This document shows, one piece after another, positions 25,401 to 33,668 of a stretch of DNA of 64,000 nt; position 1 is the stretch's first letter, and the number at the start of each line of letters is the position of its first letter. A program made the position numbers and the translations under genes. Source of the stretch: G963665215 sp963665215 (GTDB taxonomy: Bacteria > Chloroflexota > Dehalococcoidia > Lucifugimonadales > CAUZJF01); contig CAXXWW010000014.1 in assembly GCA_963665215.2 (NCBI GenBank), positions 186,001-250,000 on the forward strand, given 5' to 3'. The notes under the pieces are model-generated. The model was not told the origin of the DNA. It saw only the letters and a program-made list of their open reading frames with translations, and searched no databases.

Positions 25401-26113
25401 TCGCGGGCAGAATGACCCACGTGGTGATCAGGGACACGGTGGACTTCTTTCCGACGATGAGCCCGTACGGCGGCGGCTTCTTTCTGGCAGATTTGGACAG
25501 CGTGCTGGGCTATGTAAATATTATGGGCCAGCCATCGAGGGTTGTGCCGAACGAGCTGTTCGTCAAGAAGACCCCGAACGCGGGCCCGGCGGTCGACGAG
25601 CTGGCCCAGGAGCTATCCGCAAGGTTCATCTCAGTAGAGGACGTGGACTCCCGATTGGATACTGTCCGACTGGATACTCTCGCGACTACGGGTTGGAGGG
25701 CTATGGTGTTCCTCTCCCTGGGGATAGTCCTGCTGGCAACCGCCCTTGGGTACGTGAGCTACCTCTTGTTGTATGTGAATAGAAGTCGGAGGGAGGTGGG
25801 CTTCATGCAGTCGATGGGGCTCTCTCGCCTCCAGCTGATGAGCCTGCTCGGCTTTGAACATCTCACGATCGCGGCGATCGGCCTGGGCCTGGGTACGTGG
25901 GCTGGATTCCGGATGAGCGCACTAATAGTTTCGCAGCTTGCGGTCACCGAGACGGGCCAGCGGGTGGTGCCAGCATTCATACTCAAGATGGAGTGGAACC
26001 TGATGGCGCCGACCTATGCAGCCATGGTCGGGGTCTTTATAGGCGCGCAATTTGTGCTGAATCGCATCGTTGGCCGCGCTGATCTCACCGCCATTTCGAG
26101 AGTGTCTGATTAG
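22463..26113 (+). CDS. Large FtsX-type ABC transporter permease (1)
   Basis: About 1216 residues from ATG 22463 (MEQLSRPRLIMKRL), which has AGGAGGG 13 bp upstream; the frame is open further upstream but that part is not membrane-protein-like. An N-terminal helix (SVFIGFIIATTLAAATPVYL) is followed by an extracytoplasmic MacB-like domain, then a first FtsX core (LLLLAVMVVTVLFFLSMMVSYLV, RDAALLRTRGVG, further helices), several more helices, a second large outside domain, and a C-terminal FtsX core (FLSLGIVLLATALGYVSYLLLYV, REVGFMQSMGLSRLQLMSLLGFEHL). The RTRGVG/QSMGLS coupling segments contact the ATPases. Partner of the second permease at 26514 and the two ATPases that follow. Such systems act mechanically on lipoproteins, peptides or lipids; substrate unknown. 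Confidence 0.88.
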   Translation: MEQLSRPRLIMKRLADDWMLLASVFIGFIIATTLAAATPVYLKSLEQLAFSASLDRWSGRFLNIHIFGSHVALTQSSIGEAERSLFDAVDGSISEAHAGRERYLRTGAYLVGLPSRPLPEPGATRILVSRGFFQHLTNLEHHSRFVEGRMARSAAAGGPTGSDVEAVIATATAEKLHLNVDDVVFLTQSIGNPTTLTARIVGILEAANPDEEYWSSAGIFLDPASLTEAPQVGVQVRLREAPVALFVTEEGIVDVVGRANVGTLVKPVWFVTLDKEALREWSFADTRLRFKRLDDAITRAMPGASVAAGIVHRVISDIESRGVFSRVPMLLLLAVMVVTVLFFLSMMVSYLVQSRERDAALLRTRGVGTLQVLRLYALEGLVMTALAVVLAPFLAIAMVALAGKLPSFSGMTGGGFLPVEIGVAPFLMAAGAGLLCLVIFVVPGVLGARSGLLAHKLRSSRPPTLPFFHRYYLDVALLVLGGLTFWELSSRGQFISGGLFNEVEINETLLIAPVLFLIVVALVFIRFFPLVVRYLSGESPAVVHLGVVATVLVLGAGVALRETREGNVAGWVGPVALLVSFAVLYWATQRSRGVALRVGGGLVLQGVLVGGFVIMERPVLGDALFAPAIVLIMLVPAQVLFLLLVALTRRSPVWLSMGMWHMSRNPLQYTWLVLLLVLVTGVGILSTTVGGTLERSQRQRVQYDIAADIRVSGVSRFLDGGIQGVKDSYLSTPGIAAGALALRTSGSVGHANVQVLAVESGEFRSITWYRDDFSASSLADIMSALQPDGRVERLEIPAGATSIGIWVKPETPFGFLSVWMVLRDSAGEMTTLTLGDVVPREWQLMKADVPPSLRPPLSLVSVQVFEPGQGNVLTAGTILIDDIHVLLGPSNEEVVLEDFEGPINWMPIPTSLFRSDTISSTSLDPHRGERAAAFKFGISTNKSVRGFYRTTGVRAVPVVASTSLLKATGKELGDSFISKIAGRMTHVVIRDTVDFFPTMSPYGGGFFLADLDSVLGYVNIMGQPSRVVPNELFVKKTPNAGPAVDELAQELSARFISVEDVDSRLDTVRLDTLATTGWRAMVFLSLGIVLLATALGYVSYLLLYVNRSRREVGFMQSMGLSRLQLMSLLGFEHLTIAAIGLGLGTWAGFRMSALIVSQLAVTETGQRVVPAFILKMEWNLMAPTYAAMVGVFIGAQFVLNRIVGRADLTAISRVSD

Positions 26114-26513
26114 GACGTGAGGCGGCTCTCTGGGCGCCGTTCGTCGTCCTGGGCTGCCAGGGCGTCGAGCGGGGGGGGCCTCTTTCGCCCCTGGCTTGCG
26201 ACGTTAGAAAGGAATCAGACCACCAGTCAAAGGATTGTCACCCCGATGGGAGGGCGAGGGGCGTGCAGAAGAAGACTATTCCGGCTGGGCGGCGCCATCC
26301 CATGGGCTCTCTAACCGAAGCGGCACATGGCCCGGATAGCCGAGAGATTTCTGCCGAATCGGGCATTGGGTTACAATGCGTATATAAGAGGGACTGAGCG
26401 AAGGCAGGTCCGGCGCTGAGCCTATACGCAGGGGAGCGTATGCTGTTGATGAAGGGGACGTGGCCGGGCGGAGCCGGAAGGACCGAGGGGTTGGCGAGAA
26501 GGAGACGTAGGGA
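26114..26513. other. Spacer between the two FtsX permease genes
   Basis: 400 bp with no supported gene. It contains TTACAATGCGTATATAAG around 26371-26388, which could hold a -10 element for a second promoter inside the operon. No terminator-like hairpin with a T-run was seen. Confidence 0.4.
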
Positions 26514-29500
26514 GTGTTAATCAGGCTGGTCACAGCGTGGCAGATGGTGGCGAAGCGTAGCCTCTCCCACTGGCGGCTCTTGTCGTCTGTTGTAATAGGA
26601 GTGGTGCTGGCCTCGGCCATCATGGCTGGGACGGTCATGTACTTCGATGCCCTCAAAGAGCTGGCGCTGAGAAGAACGCTGGCGAGGCACTCCGATACTG
26701 AGCTGGACATTCTGATACAGGGGCGGTGGGGGCCGGCCACCTCCCCGGAGTACGACAAGATCGCCACCCTGGTCACAGAAGAAATCAACGCCCACGTGGC
26801 ATGGATGGTCACCGACCGCCAGCGAGCGGGCAAGTCGCCGACCTTCTTGCTCACCGTGCCGTGCGACGGGGACCATGCCGCCGAGGACAAGGTGCGGAGC
26901 GACCCCCTCTTCTTCCAGCCCGCGTTAGGGAAGCACGCCCCGTCCTGCAACGAGCACCATGCCGGCGAGGACAACGCGCGGAGCTACTTCGCCTTCCTGC
27001 CTGGGTTAGAGGAGCACACCACCTTCGCATCCGGCGTCCCAGCCCGAGAAGGGCGACGGTCGCCGCCGGGAGAGCCCCTGGAGCTTGAGGCCAGCATCCC
27101 CATGGAGGCTGCGGAGCTATTCCAGGTAGGGGTGGGAGAGCGTCTGGTGGCGGTGCCTCCTTGGTCTGACCAAGTTCCTTACGTCACCGTGCTCATAACC
27201 GGGGTATTTGAGAGGAGCGACCCCGAGGACGACTTCTGGTATTTGGAAGAGAGCGTGCTCAACGCCGCCACGGGTCCCAGCTTTCGGACTGTCCCCTTTT
27301 ACATCTCAGAGGGGTCCTTTATGGAGGTGCTAGGGCCATCGCTCCGCAAAATGGAGGGCACTTACGCGTGGCACCTGGGGGTCGACATAAGTCGAGTCAA
27401 GGCCCGGAACGCTCAGCTCACGCGGGGCCACATAGACGCGATGCACCGCAACCTGTCGGCAACTCTGTCAGGCTATCGACAGTCGTCGGCCATCGAGAGC
27501 GCCCTCCAGGAATACGACCGGAGAATCTTCTTCAGCAAGTTTCCAATGTTCGTGGTCCTCATTCTGATCAACGTGGTCATACTTTACTACGTGGCCACGC
27601 TGTCCTCCCTGGTAGTGGAGGAGCGGCGGGGTGAGGTGGCCCTTCTTCGTAGCAGGGGGGCGGCTTCGGCCCAGATTCTCCTGGTATTCGTGCTGGAGGG
27701 GATCACAATTTCTGTGCTCGCGGTGGCGGTCGGTCCGCTGCTCGCGGGTGCAGCCATCGGCGTTCTGGGTCTCACGCCGGCGTTCTCTGACCTGACCGGG
27801 GGAGCCCCGCTTGCGGTGGTCATCTCTCGCGGCGCGTACATGATGAGCGCCCTGGGAGGGGCCTTCAGCTTTATTGCGTTGATTGTTCCCGCGATACAGG
27901 CCTCCCGGATCGGGGTGACACAGCACCGGCAGCAGGCCGCGCGTCCGGCCAGCGTGCCGGTATTTCAGCGCTACTATCTGGACATACTGCTCTTGATAGT
28001 GAGCATATTCCTGTTCCGGCAGTTGACGGAGCAGGGCTCGATAGTTGCGACGACTATTTTTGGTGAGGTTGCCGTTAACCAGCTTCTCCTGGCGCTGCCG
28101 GGAATGATGCTTGTGGCTTCTGCCATGGTGCTTCTCCGCCTCTTCCCGCTGGCGATGAGACTGGCCAGCCGCGTATTATCGTCACGGCTCCCGGTGGGAC
28201 TGACCATGGGCCTGTGGCAGATGGCCCGAAACCCAACCCACTATGCCAGGCTGTCTTTGCTGCTGATACTAACCGCTGGACTGGGTATCTTCGCCTCGAG
28301 CTTCGGGGCCACCCTCGACCGGAGCTTTGAGGACAGGGTGCTATACGCTACCGGCGCGGACGTGGTCATAGAACGGGGCAAGCTGGTTATCAGGTGCATC
28401 TACGGCGGCTATTACTCTTGCCAGGCTGGGGACGCGGGGCTCAAGGCCCTGACGTTGAGAGAGGCATACGAAGTCGTCCCAGGGGTTGCTGGGGTCAGCC
28501 TGGTGCTAAAGACTAGCGGCCAAGACCTGAGCAAGGCGTCCGGCGTGAGTTACGCCATGCTCGCCATGGAAAGCGAGAGCTTTGAAGAGATCGCCTTGCT
28601 CCGCGATGACTTCTCAGACAAGCCTCTTGGTGGACTGGTGAAGTCACTCAAGGTGATGGACCCGCCCGTGGGGTTGACGCTGCCGCATGACGCGGTGTCC
28701 ATAGGTGTGCGGGTCAAGGCGGATAGGCCCCACCCAAGCGTCAGGGTTACCGCACGGGTCAGGAACGCGGCGGGCAATTACGCGACGTACTTCTTGGGCA
28801 CGCTGAACTCCGGCGACTGGACCGAGCTGTCGACGAGCCTCGGGATCGGGTTCGGCCGGCAGTCGCAGTTGTTCAGCCGCCCTCTACAGCTCGTCTCCCT
28901 GAGATTGCATGAGACCGGCGGCGCAAGGAGGCTCCAGGCGGGCACTATACTCATCGATGACATCCGGGTGACAACGGATAGGTTTAAGACCAATATCATC
29001 GAGGGGTTCGAGGATCTGGAGGATTGGAGTGTCCTGAAGGTCACGGCTGATGCCGCCGCAGACGTTCTGCGGGCCTCTGACGCGAGCTTCGACGGTGATT
29101 CCGGATCCGCCCTTTTTTCGTGGGGTGAGGGCAGCCCGCTGACCGCCCGGGGTATTTTCCACGGCGGGGGGACTCCCTTGCCGGTCCTGGCGAGCGAGTC
29201 TTTCGCCAGGGCCGCGGGCCATTCCGAGGGAGATGAGTTCGAAGTGTCTGTGTCGGGCCATCGCGTACCGGTTCGCCTGGTTGACACCGTTGAGTGGTTC
29301 CCCACAATGGTGATCCCCAACCAGAAGTTCCTCGTCGCGGACCTTACCTCCCTGACCCGCTATGCGAACCTTGGGGCGATTTCCAGGGAGCTCGCTGCGA
29401 ACGAAGTGTGGCTCTCATCAGACACCAGTGGGAGCGAGAGACAGCGGTTATTGGATAGGCTGGGCAGCAACGAGAGATTCACCAGCGGCCTGATCCTCGA

Positions 29501-29975
29501 TAGGGGAAAACGGCTAAGCGAATCGAAGGTTGACCCGCTCGTGGGAGCCGGCTGGAGGGCCCTGCTCTTCATCGCCTTCGGGACGGTGCTGGTCCTGAGC
29601 TGCCTGGGATTCTTCGTCCACGCCTACGTGTCGTTCCGTAGCCGCCAGCTACAGTTCGCGCTGCTCAGGACCGTTGGATTCTCCATGCGGCAGCTAGTCG
29701 CCATGGTCTGGCTGGAGCAGTTGCTCGTCATTGCCACCGGACTGGCGCTGGGCACGTGGATGGGCGGTCGGCTGGGAGCCATCATCATGCCCTTCCTGGG
29801 CCACGATGACTGGGGGAGTCAGGTTGTTCCGCCTTTTGCAATGGAGGTGAATTGGGGCGCCCTCCTGATTACGTATGCGTTCATGGTCTTTGTTTTTGCG
29901 GCAATAGTCTTAGGCGTGATATGGCTGATCCGGAGAATATCGTTGCAGCGCATCTTGAGACTCGGCGAGATGTGA
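26514..29975 (+). CDS. Large FtsX-type ABC transporter permease (2)
   Basis: 1153 residues from a GTG at 26514 with AAGGAGA about 12 bp upstream. The plan parallels the first permease at 22463: N-terminal helix (SVVIGVVLASAIMAGTVMYF), outside domain, FtsX core 1 (FPMFVVLILINVVILYYVATLSSLVVEERRGEVALLRSRGA), more helices, a second outside domain with a conserved AGTILIDDI stretch shared with the first, and FtsX core 2 (LLFIAFGTVLVLSCLGFFVHAYV, then LLRTVGFSMRQLVAMVWLEQLL). Both keep the RSRGA/RTVGF coupling motif. They probably form a heterodimeric permease, consistent with two different ATPases downstream. An internal near-duplication around residues 118-165 (two copies of a DH/EHHA-rich stretch) is visible. 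Confidence 0.88.
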   Translation: MLIRLVTAWQMVAKRSLSHWRLLSSVVIGVVLASAIMAGTVMYFDALKELALRRTLARHSDTELDILIQGRWGPATSPEYDKIATLVTEEINAHVAWMVTDRQRAGKSPTFLLTVPCDGDHAAEDKVRSDPLFFQPALGKHAPSCNEHHAGEDNARSYFAFLPGLEEHTTFASGVPAREGRRSPPGEPLELEASIPMEAAELFQVGVGERLVAVPPWSDQVPYVTVLITGVFERSDPEDDFWYLEESVLNAATGPSFRTVPFYISEGSFMEVLGPSLRKMEGTYAWHLGVDISRVKARNAQLTRGHIDAMHRNLSATLSGYRQSSAIESALQEYDRRIFFSKFPMFVVLILINVVILYYVATLSSLVVEERRGEVALLRSRGAASAQILLVFVLEGITISVLAVAVGPLLAGAAIGVLGLTPAFSDLTGGAPLAVVISRGAYMMSALGGAFSFIALIVPAIQASRIGVTQHRQQAARPASVPVFQRYYLDILLLIVSIFLFRQLTEQGSIVATTIFGEVAVNQLLLALPGMMLVASAMVLLRLFPLAMRLASRVLSSRLPVGLTMGLWQMARNPTHYARLSLLLILTAGLGIFASSFGATLDRSFEDRVLYATGADVVIERGKLVIRCIYGGYYSCQAGDAGLKALTLREAYEVVPGVAGVSLVLKTSGQDLSKASGVSYAMLAMESESFEEIALLRDDFSDKPLGGLVKSLKVMDPPVGLTLPHDAVSIGVRVKADRPHPSVRVTARVRNAAGNYATYFLGTLNSGDWTELSTSLGIGFGRQSQLFSRPLQLVSLRLHETGGARRLQAGTILIDDIRVTTDRFKTNIIEGFEDLEDWSVLKVTADAAADVLRASDASFDGDSGSALFSWGEGSPLTARGIFHGGGTPLPVLASESFARAAGHSEGDEFEVSVSGHRVPVRLVDTVEWFPTMVIPNQKFLVADLTSLTRYANLGAISRELAANEVWLSSDTSGSERQRLLDRLGSNERFTSGLILDRGKRLSESKVDPLVGAGWRALLFIAFGTVLVLSCLGFFVHAYVSFRSRQLQFALLRTVGFSMRQLVAMVWLEQLLVIATGLALGTWMGGRLGAIIMPFLGHDDWGSQVVPPFAMEVNWGALLITYAFMVFVFAAIVLGVIWLIRRISLQRILRLGEM

Positions 29976-30928
29976 CCCGACACGCAAATACTGGTGGAAG
30001 CAGTCAGGGTCCTAAGGAAAACACCGGGAGTATAGAGATAGTGCGCACAGACACAGCACCATATGTCATCTGTGAGGACCTGTTCAAGATATACAAGATA
30101 GCCGACCTGGAGGTAGTGGCACTCAGAGGGCTGGACCTTGCGATTCAGCGCGGCGAGGTGGTGGGCATAGTCGGCGCCAGCGGCAGCGGAAAGACGACCC
30201 TGCTCAATATACTCGCCGGCTACGACGCGCCCTCAGCCGGGAAGGTGAGCGTGGGCGACAGAGACCTTCTGCGTATGTCTGGCAGGGAGGTAGAGCTGTA
30301 TAGGCGGCAGGAGGTCGGGTTCGTTTGGCAGCAGACGGGCCGGAACCTGTTCCCGTACCTGTCGGCGCTCGAGAACATCGCGCTGCCTATGATGCTTACC
30401 AATATGCCCTCCGGGGAACGAAGGACGAGAGCCGAGGAGCTGTTGGAGTTGGTGGGTCTTTCCCACCGGAGAAACCACACGCCTGAGAAGCTCTCCGGTG
30501 GCGAGCAGCAGCGGGTGGCCATCGGCGTGGCGCTGGCCAACCACCCTCCTCTGTTGCTGGCGGACGAACCGACAGGAGAGCTTGACGACGCCACGGCCGG
30601 GGAGATCCTCGACCTGTTTGGCTCCGCTAATCAAGAGTTGAACACCACCGTCCTGATTGTGACCCACGATCCGGACATAGCGTATAAGGTGGGCAGGGTC
30701 GTGCTCATTCGGGACGGCAAGATGTCCACAGAGATTAGGAGGAAGATCAGCTACCGGCGGCTTACGGGCTCTGCGGATACCTCGGAGTCGCTGGAGGAGT
30801 TCACGCTCGTGGACGGCGCCGGCAGAATTCAGATACCGAAAGAGTATCTGGAGCAGCTCAAGATAAAGGAGAGGGCCAGGTTGGTGGTGGAGGACGGCAA
30901 GCTGACAATCATAACCGGAGAGGGCTAG
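29972..30928 (+). CDS. ABC ATPase (MacB/LolD type) with a C-terminal AbrB-like domain
   Basis: An ATP-binding subunit for the FtsX permeases. Walker A GASGSGKTT, Q-loop VGFVWQQTGRNLFPYLSALENIALPM, signature LSGGEQQRVAIGVAL, Walker B LLLADEPTGELD and the H-loop IVTHD are intact. After the ATPase comes about 60 extra residues ending with VDGAGRIQIPKEYLEQLKIKERARLVVEDGKLTI, which has the SpoVT/AbrB swapped-hairpin pattern (D-x-x-G-R-I-x-I-P). The start is uncertain: GTG 29972 overlaps the permease stop (GTGA), GTG 30041 has GGGAG upstream, and an ATG at 29921 lies inside the permease gene. The domain fusion is unusual; AbrB-like hairpins usually dimerise or bind DNA. Confidence 0.88.
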   Translation: MTRHANTGGSSQGPKENTGSIEIVRTDTAPYVICEDLFKIYKIADLEVVALRGLDLAIQRGEVVGIVGASGSGKTTLLNILAGYDAPSAGKVSVGDRDLLRMSGREVELYRRQEVGFVWQQTGRNLFPYLSALENIALPMMLTNMPSGERRTRAEELLELVGLSHRRNHTPEKLSGGEQQRVAIGVALANHPPLLLADEPTGELDDATAGEILDLFGSANQELNTTVLIVTHDPDIAYKVGRVVLIRDGKMSTEIRRKISYRRLTGSADTSESLEEFTLVDGAGRIQIPKEYLEQLKIKERARLVVEDGKLTIITGEG

Positions 30929-30930
30929 CT

Positions 30931-31644
30931 TTGGAAAAGGCCCTAAGAATCGTTGCCACAATCAATCTGGGACGCACCTACCAAATCGGGGCAGAGGAGA
31001 TAGTCGCGCTAAGCGATATCAACTTGGTGGTGCACCCGGGCCAGTTCATCGCGGTGGTAGGTAGGTCTGGGTCGGGCAAGACTACGCTACTGAATCTGAT
31101 GGCGGGCCTGGATAGGGCGACCTCCGGGGCCGTGTTGTTCGAGGAAAAGGACCTCGCTGAGATGAGTGAAGGCGAGCTCACCAACATACGGCGCCACAAG
31201 ATCGGATTCGTATTTCAATCTTTCGGCCTGTTGCCTCTCCTATCGGCGTTCGAAAACGTGGAGCTGCCACTCAGGATATCGGGCGTGTCGAGCAGGCAGA
31301 GAGAAGAGCGGACCAGGGAGGCGCTCGAGATGGTCGGGCTGATGCACCGGGCGCGCCACCGCCCCTACGAACTGTCCGGCGGCGAGCAGCAGCGCGTTGC
31401 CATCGCGCGGGCCACCGTCGCCAAGCCCCCGCTGATACTTGCGGACGAGCCTACCGGCGAGCTCGACTCTGTCAATGCCAGGTCCATCTTCGGCCTGTTC
31501 GAGGAGATGGTGCGCTCCCAAAGGATAAGTGTCGTCGCCGCTACGCACGATTCCACCCTGCTGGAGCTGGCCGACGAGGTGGTGGAGATGCGCGACGGCA
31601 AGATAGTTGACCACACCGAGGCCCCCCTGCGCTTCCGAAGCTAG
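30931..31644 (+). CDS. ABC ATPase (MacB/LolD type)
   Basis: A 237-residue ATP-binding protein starting at a TTG two bases after the previous stop, with GGAGAGGG upstream. Motifs: Walker A GRSGSGKTT, Q-loop IGFVFQSFGLLPLLSAFENVELPL, signature LSGGEQQRVAIARAT, Walker B LILADEPTGELDS, H-loop AATHD. Length is normal and there is no C-terminal extension, unlike its partner. It is the last gene of the four-gene permease/ATPase cluster. Confidence 0.92.
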   Translation: MEKALRIVATINLGRTYQIGAEEIVALSDINLVVHPGQFIAVVGRSGSGKTTLLNLMAGLDRATSGAVLFEEKDLAEMSEGELTNIRRHKIGFVFQSFGLLPLLSAFENVELPLRISGVSSRQREERTREALEMVGLMHRARHRPYELSGGEQQRVAIARATVAKPPLILADEPTGELDSVNARSIFGLFEEMVRSQRISVVAATHDSTLLELADEVVEMRDGKIVDHTEAPLRFRS

Positions 31645-32245
31645 TCTGTAGCCGCCTGCGTCATCGCCAGAATGGCGAGCGAGGGGCTGGCCCGGAGGCC
31701 TCTACCGCGTATCGGCCTGTCACTGCGAAGTGTGCCGCTGAGGACGGCATTCGTCCGGCAGCGGTCGCGTGGACCGGGCGTCGGCGCAACCACGTCTACA
31801 CGTCTAGCATGCTGCTTGGTCCGAAGAACATTTAGTAAGTCGTCGCCTCCTCGGTTAACCCGGGGCATGGCTTTGGCGGGCGCCCCTCGATGCGGGCTGG
31901 TACCCTACTTGGTGTGCGGGAGCGACGGGGCGCCGCGACCGATCGTACCGAGTAACCCCGGCAGTGGCGTGTCGAGGGGTTGGTCCGGCGCCTTCGGCCC
32001 CTACCCGGGGCAAGCCCCTCGAAGTAATGCAGCGAATTTGCAACACGGGAAGCTGGGGCGAGCGACGCTGAAGTCCGCGTCGGGTAAACAGTCGCGGCCA
32101 CCCGCTTCCCAGGCGCAGCCATTGTCTTGTTTATTTCTCGGAAATCGTTTAACATTTGTTCGCGACCCCCACAGCTTTGGCCGGGCCATCGCCCGGTGGC
32201 CGAAGATGTGGAAAGCCACTACGCGTGTCATGGAGAGGGCCGAAG
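31645..32245. other. Gene-free region with GC-rich repeats
   Basis: 600 bp with no supported gene. A large hairpin pairs TCGAGGGG (31972-31979) with CCCCTCGA (32015-32022), with smaller GC stems inside. The segment GGCGTGTCGAGGGG near 31966 occurs in inverted orientation near 13263 upstream of ilvE, which points to a dispersed intergenic repeat. Confidence 0.45.
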
Positions 32246-32605
32246 ATGCGTGTCAGCCCATCGAGTAACCGGGTCACTGGCGCCCCTTATGAGTACTTCC
32301 TCAGCACCAGAATGCCCCCGTCTGCCAGTCGCGTGCCGGCGATCTATCGTGAGACCACCATTTGCTACGCGTATATGTGCGCCTACGCTCACGGATGCAC
32401 CGAGAAGTCGGCCCGCCCCGCGCAGGTCTTGAGGCGGCGGTGCATGAGGTACCTGCCTGAGTCGATGAGGGTCAAGCCCGGCGTCTCGGACTACGCACTG
32501 GACCTGCTGGCAAAACGCCGCCAGCGGGGCAAGCCGGTCTCCCGGACCACCGCCAGGATTCTTGACGAGTTGAGGCCAAATGGCCCGATTCGACGGCAGG
32601 TCTAA
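32246..32605 (+). CDS. Hypothetical basic protein
   Basis: A 119-residue frame from ATG 32246 with GGAGAGGGC 6-7 bp upstream. The product is rich in Arg and Tyr (PAIYRETTICYAYMCAYAHGC; ILDELRPNGPIRRQV at the end), with three Cys residues in the middle that could bind metal. I do not recognise a family. The frame is open further upstream without a good start. Codon use is somewhat unlike neighbours, so confidence is modest. Confidence 0.45.
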   Translation: MRVSPSSNRVTGAPYEYFLSTRMPPSASRVPAIYRETTICYAYMCAYAHGCTEKSARPAQVLRRRCMRYLPESMRVKPGVSDYALDLLAKRRQRGKPVSRTTARILDELRPNGPIRRQV

Positions 32606-32851
32606 CCTCCTCCCCGCTTTTCTCAGTATGTGGCGCAACCCCTGGTAGTTCTGTCCGTGCTGCTTATAGCGGTCTGGAGCCCGCAGCCGGATGGGGTCTT
32701 GATGGGAGCAGCGCGGCGTAACACGTAGGCGGCCAGAGAGGCCCCGGAGAGTCGGACAGCAGACTGGCGCCTCCTCTCGTCATCGGATAACATGCCCAGA
32801 GCGATAATCCCCCCACCGCGATGCGGCACGCTCATGATAGCGAGAGCCAAG

Positions 32852-33619
32852 ATGCCCGTGGACATGTTCGACCTGACGGGAAAGGTGGCAATCGTCACCG
32901 GAGGCAACGGCGGCATAGGCCTGGGCATCGCAAGGGGGCTGGCGGGGGCGGGGGCGGGCATTGTCGTGGCCGCGCGAAACGAGCGGAAGTCCGATGACGC
33001 TGTCAGTCTGCTGCGCGGCCTCGGTGCCGAGGCTGTGCGGGTGACGGCCGACGTAGCCGATGAGGCCTCGGTGGCGGCGGCGATCGATGCAAGTGTGGAG
33101 CGCTTCGGCCGGATAGACATCCTTGTCAACAACGCCGGGGTAGGGATAAGGAAGCCGCCGCAGGACTACACCGTTGAGGAGTGGGACCGGGTGCTAGGGA
33201 TCAACCTGAGGGGCACCTACCTGTGCTCCAGGGAGGTCTACCCTCACCTGGTTCGGTCGGGCGGCGGCAAGATCATCAACATTGGCTCCATGACCTCAAT
33301 CTTGGGGAGCGACTGGGCGGCATCGTATGCCGCGAGCAAGGGGGGCGTCGTTCAGCTCACGAAAAGCCTCGCCATCGCATGGGCCAAGGACGGCATCCAG
33401 GTTAACGCGATACTGCCCGGGTGGATACACACTGACCTTACGGCCGCCATCAAGGACCAGCACCCCGAACGCTATGGGTTCGTCACATCCCGCATCCCTC
33501 GCGGCCGCTGGGGTGAGCCTGACGAGCTTGCCGGCGCCGCCGTATTTCTGGCCGGCCGGGCCTCCGACTACGTCACCGGCGTCGCGATACCGGTGGACGG
33601 AGGGTACTCGTCGTTTTGA
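32852..33619 (+). CDS. Short-chain dehydrogenase/reductase
   Basis: 255 residues from ATG 32852 (MPVDMFDLTGKVAIV); the frame extends to 32792 but that would add an atypical leader. Classical SDR signatures: cofactor loop TGGNGGIGLG, D-V at the adenine site, NNAG, catalytic Ser in NIGSMTS and Y-x-x-x-K in YAASKGG. The C-terminal RIPRGRWGEPDELAGAAVFLAGRASDYVTG is typical of the gluconate 5-dehydrogenase/KduD-like group, so an NAD(P)-linked sugar-acid or polyol reaction is likely. It precedes the SET-domain gene by about 50 bp and may be cotranscribed. Confidence 0.9.
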   Translation: MPVDMFDLTGKVAIVTGGNGGIGLGIARGLAGAGAGIVVAARNERKSDDAVSLLRGLGAEAVRVTADVADEASVAAAIDASVERFGRIDILVNNAGVGIRKPPQDYTVEEWDRVLGINLRGTYLCSREVYPHLVRSGGGKIINIGSMTSILGSDWAASYAASKGGVVQLTKSLAIAWAKDGIQVNAILPGWIHTDLTAAIKDQHPERYGFVTSRIPRGRWGEPDELAGAAVFLAGRASDYVTGVAIPVDGGYSSF

Positions 33620-33668
33620 CATCGCGTCGCGATGAACCGCCGAGAGCCTTCCGAGAGCGTTGCCAAAC

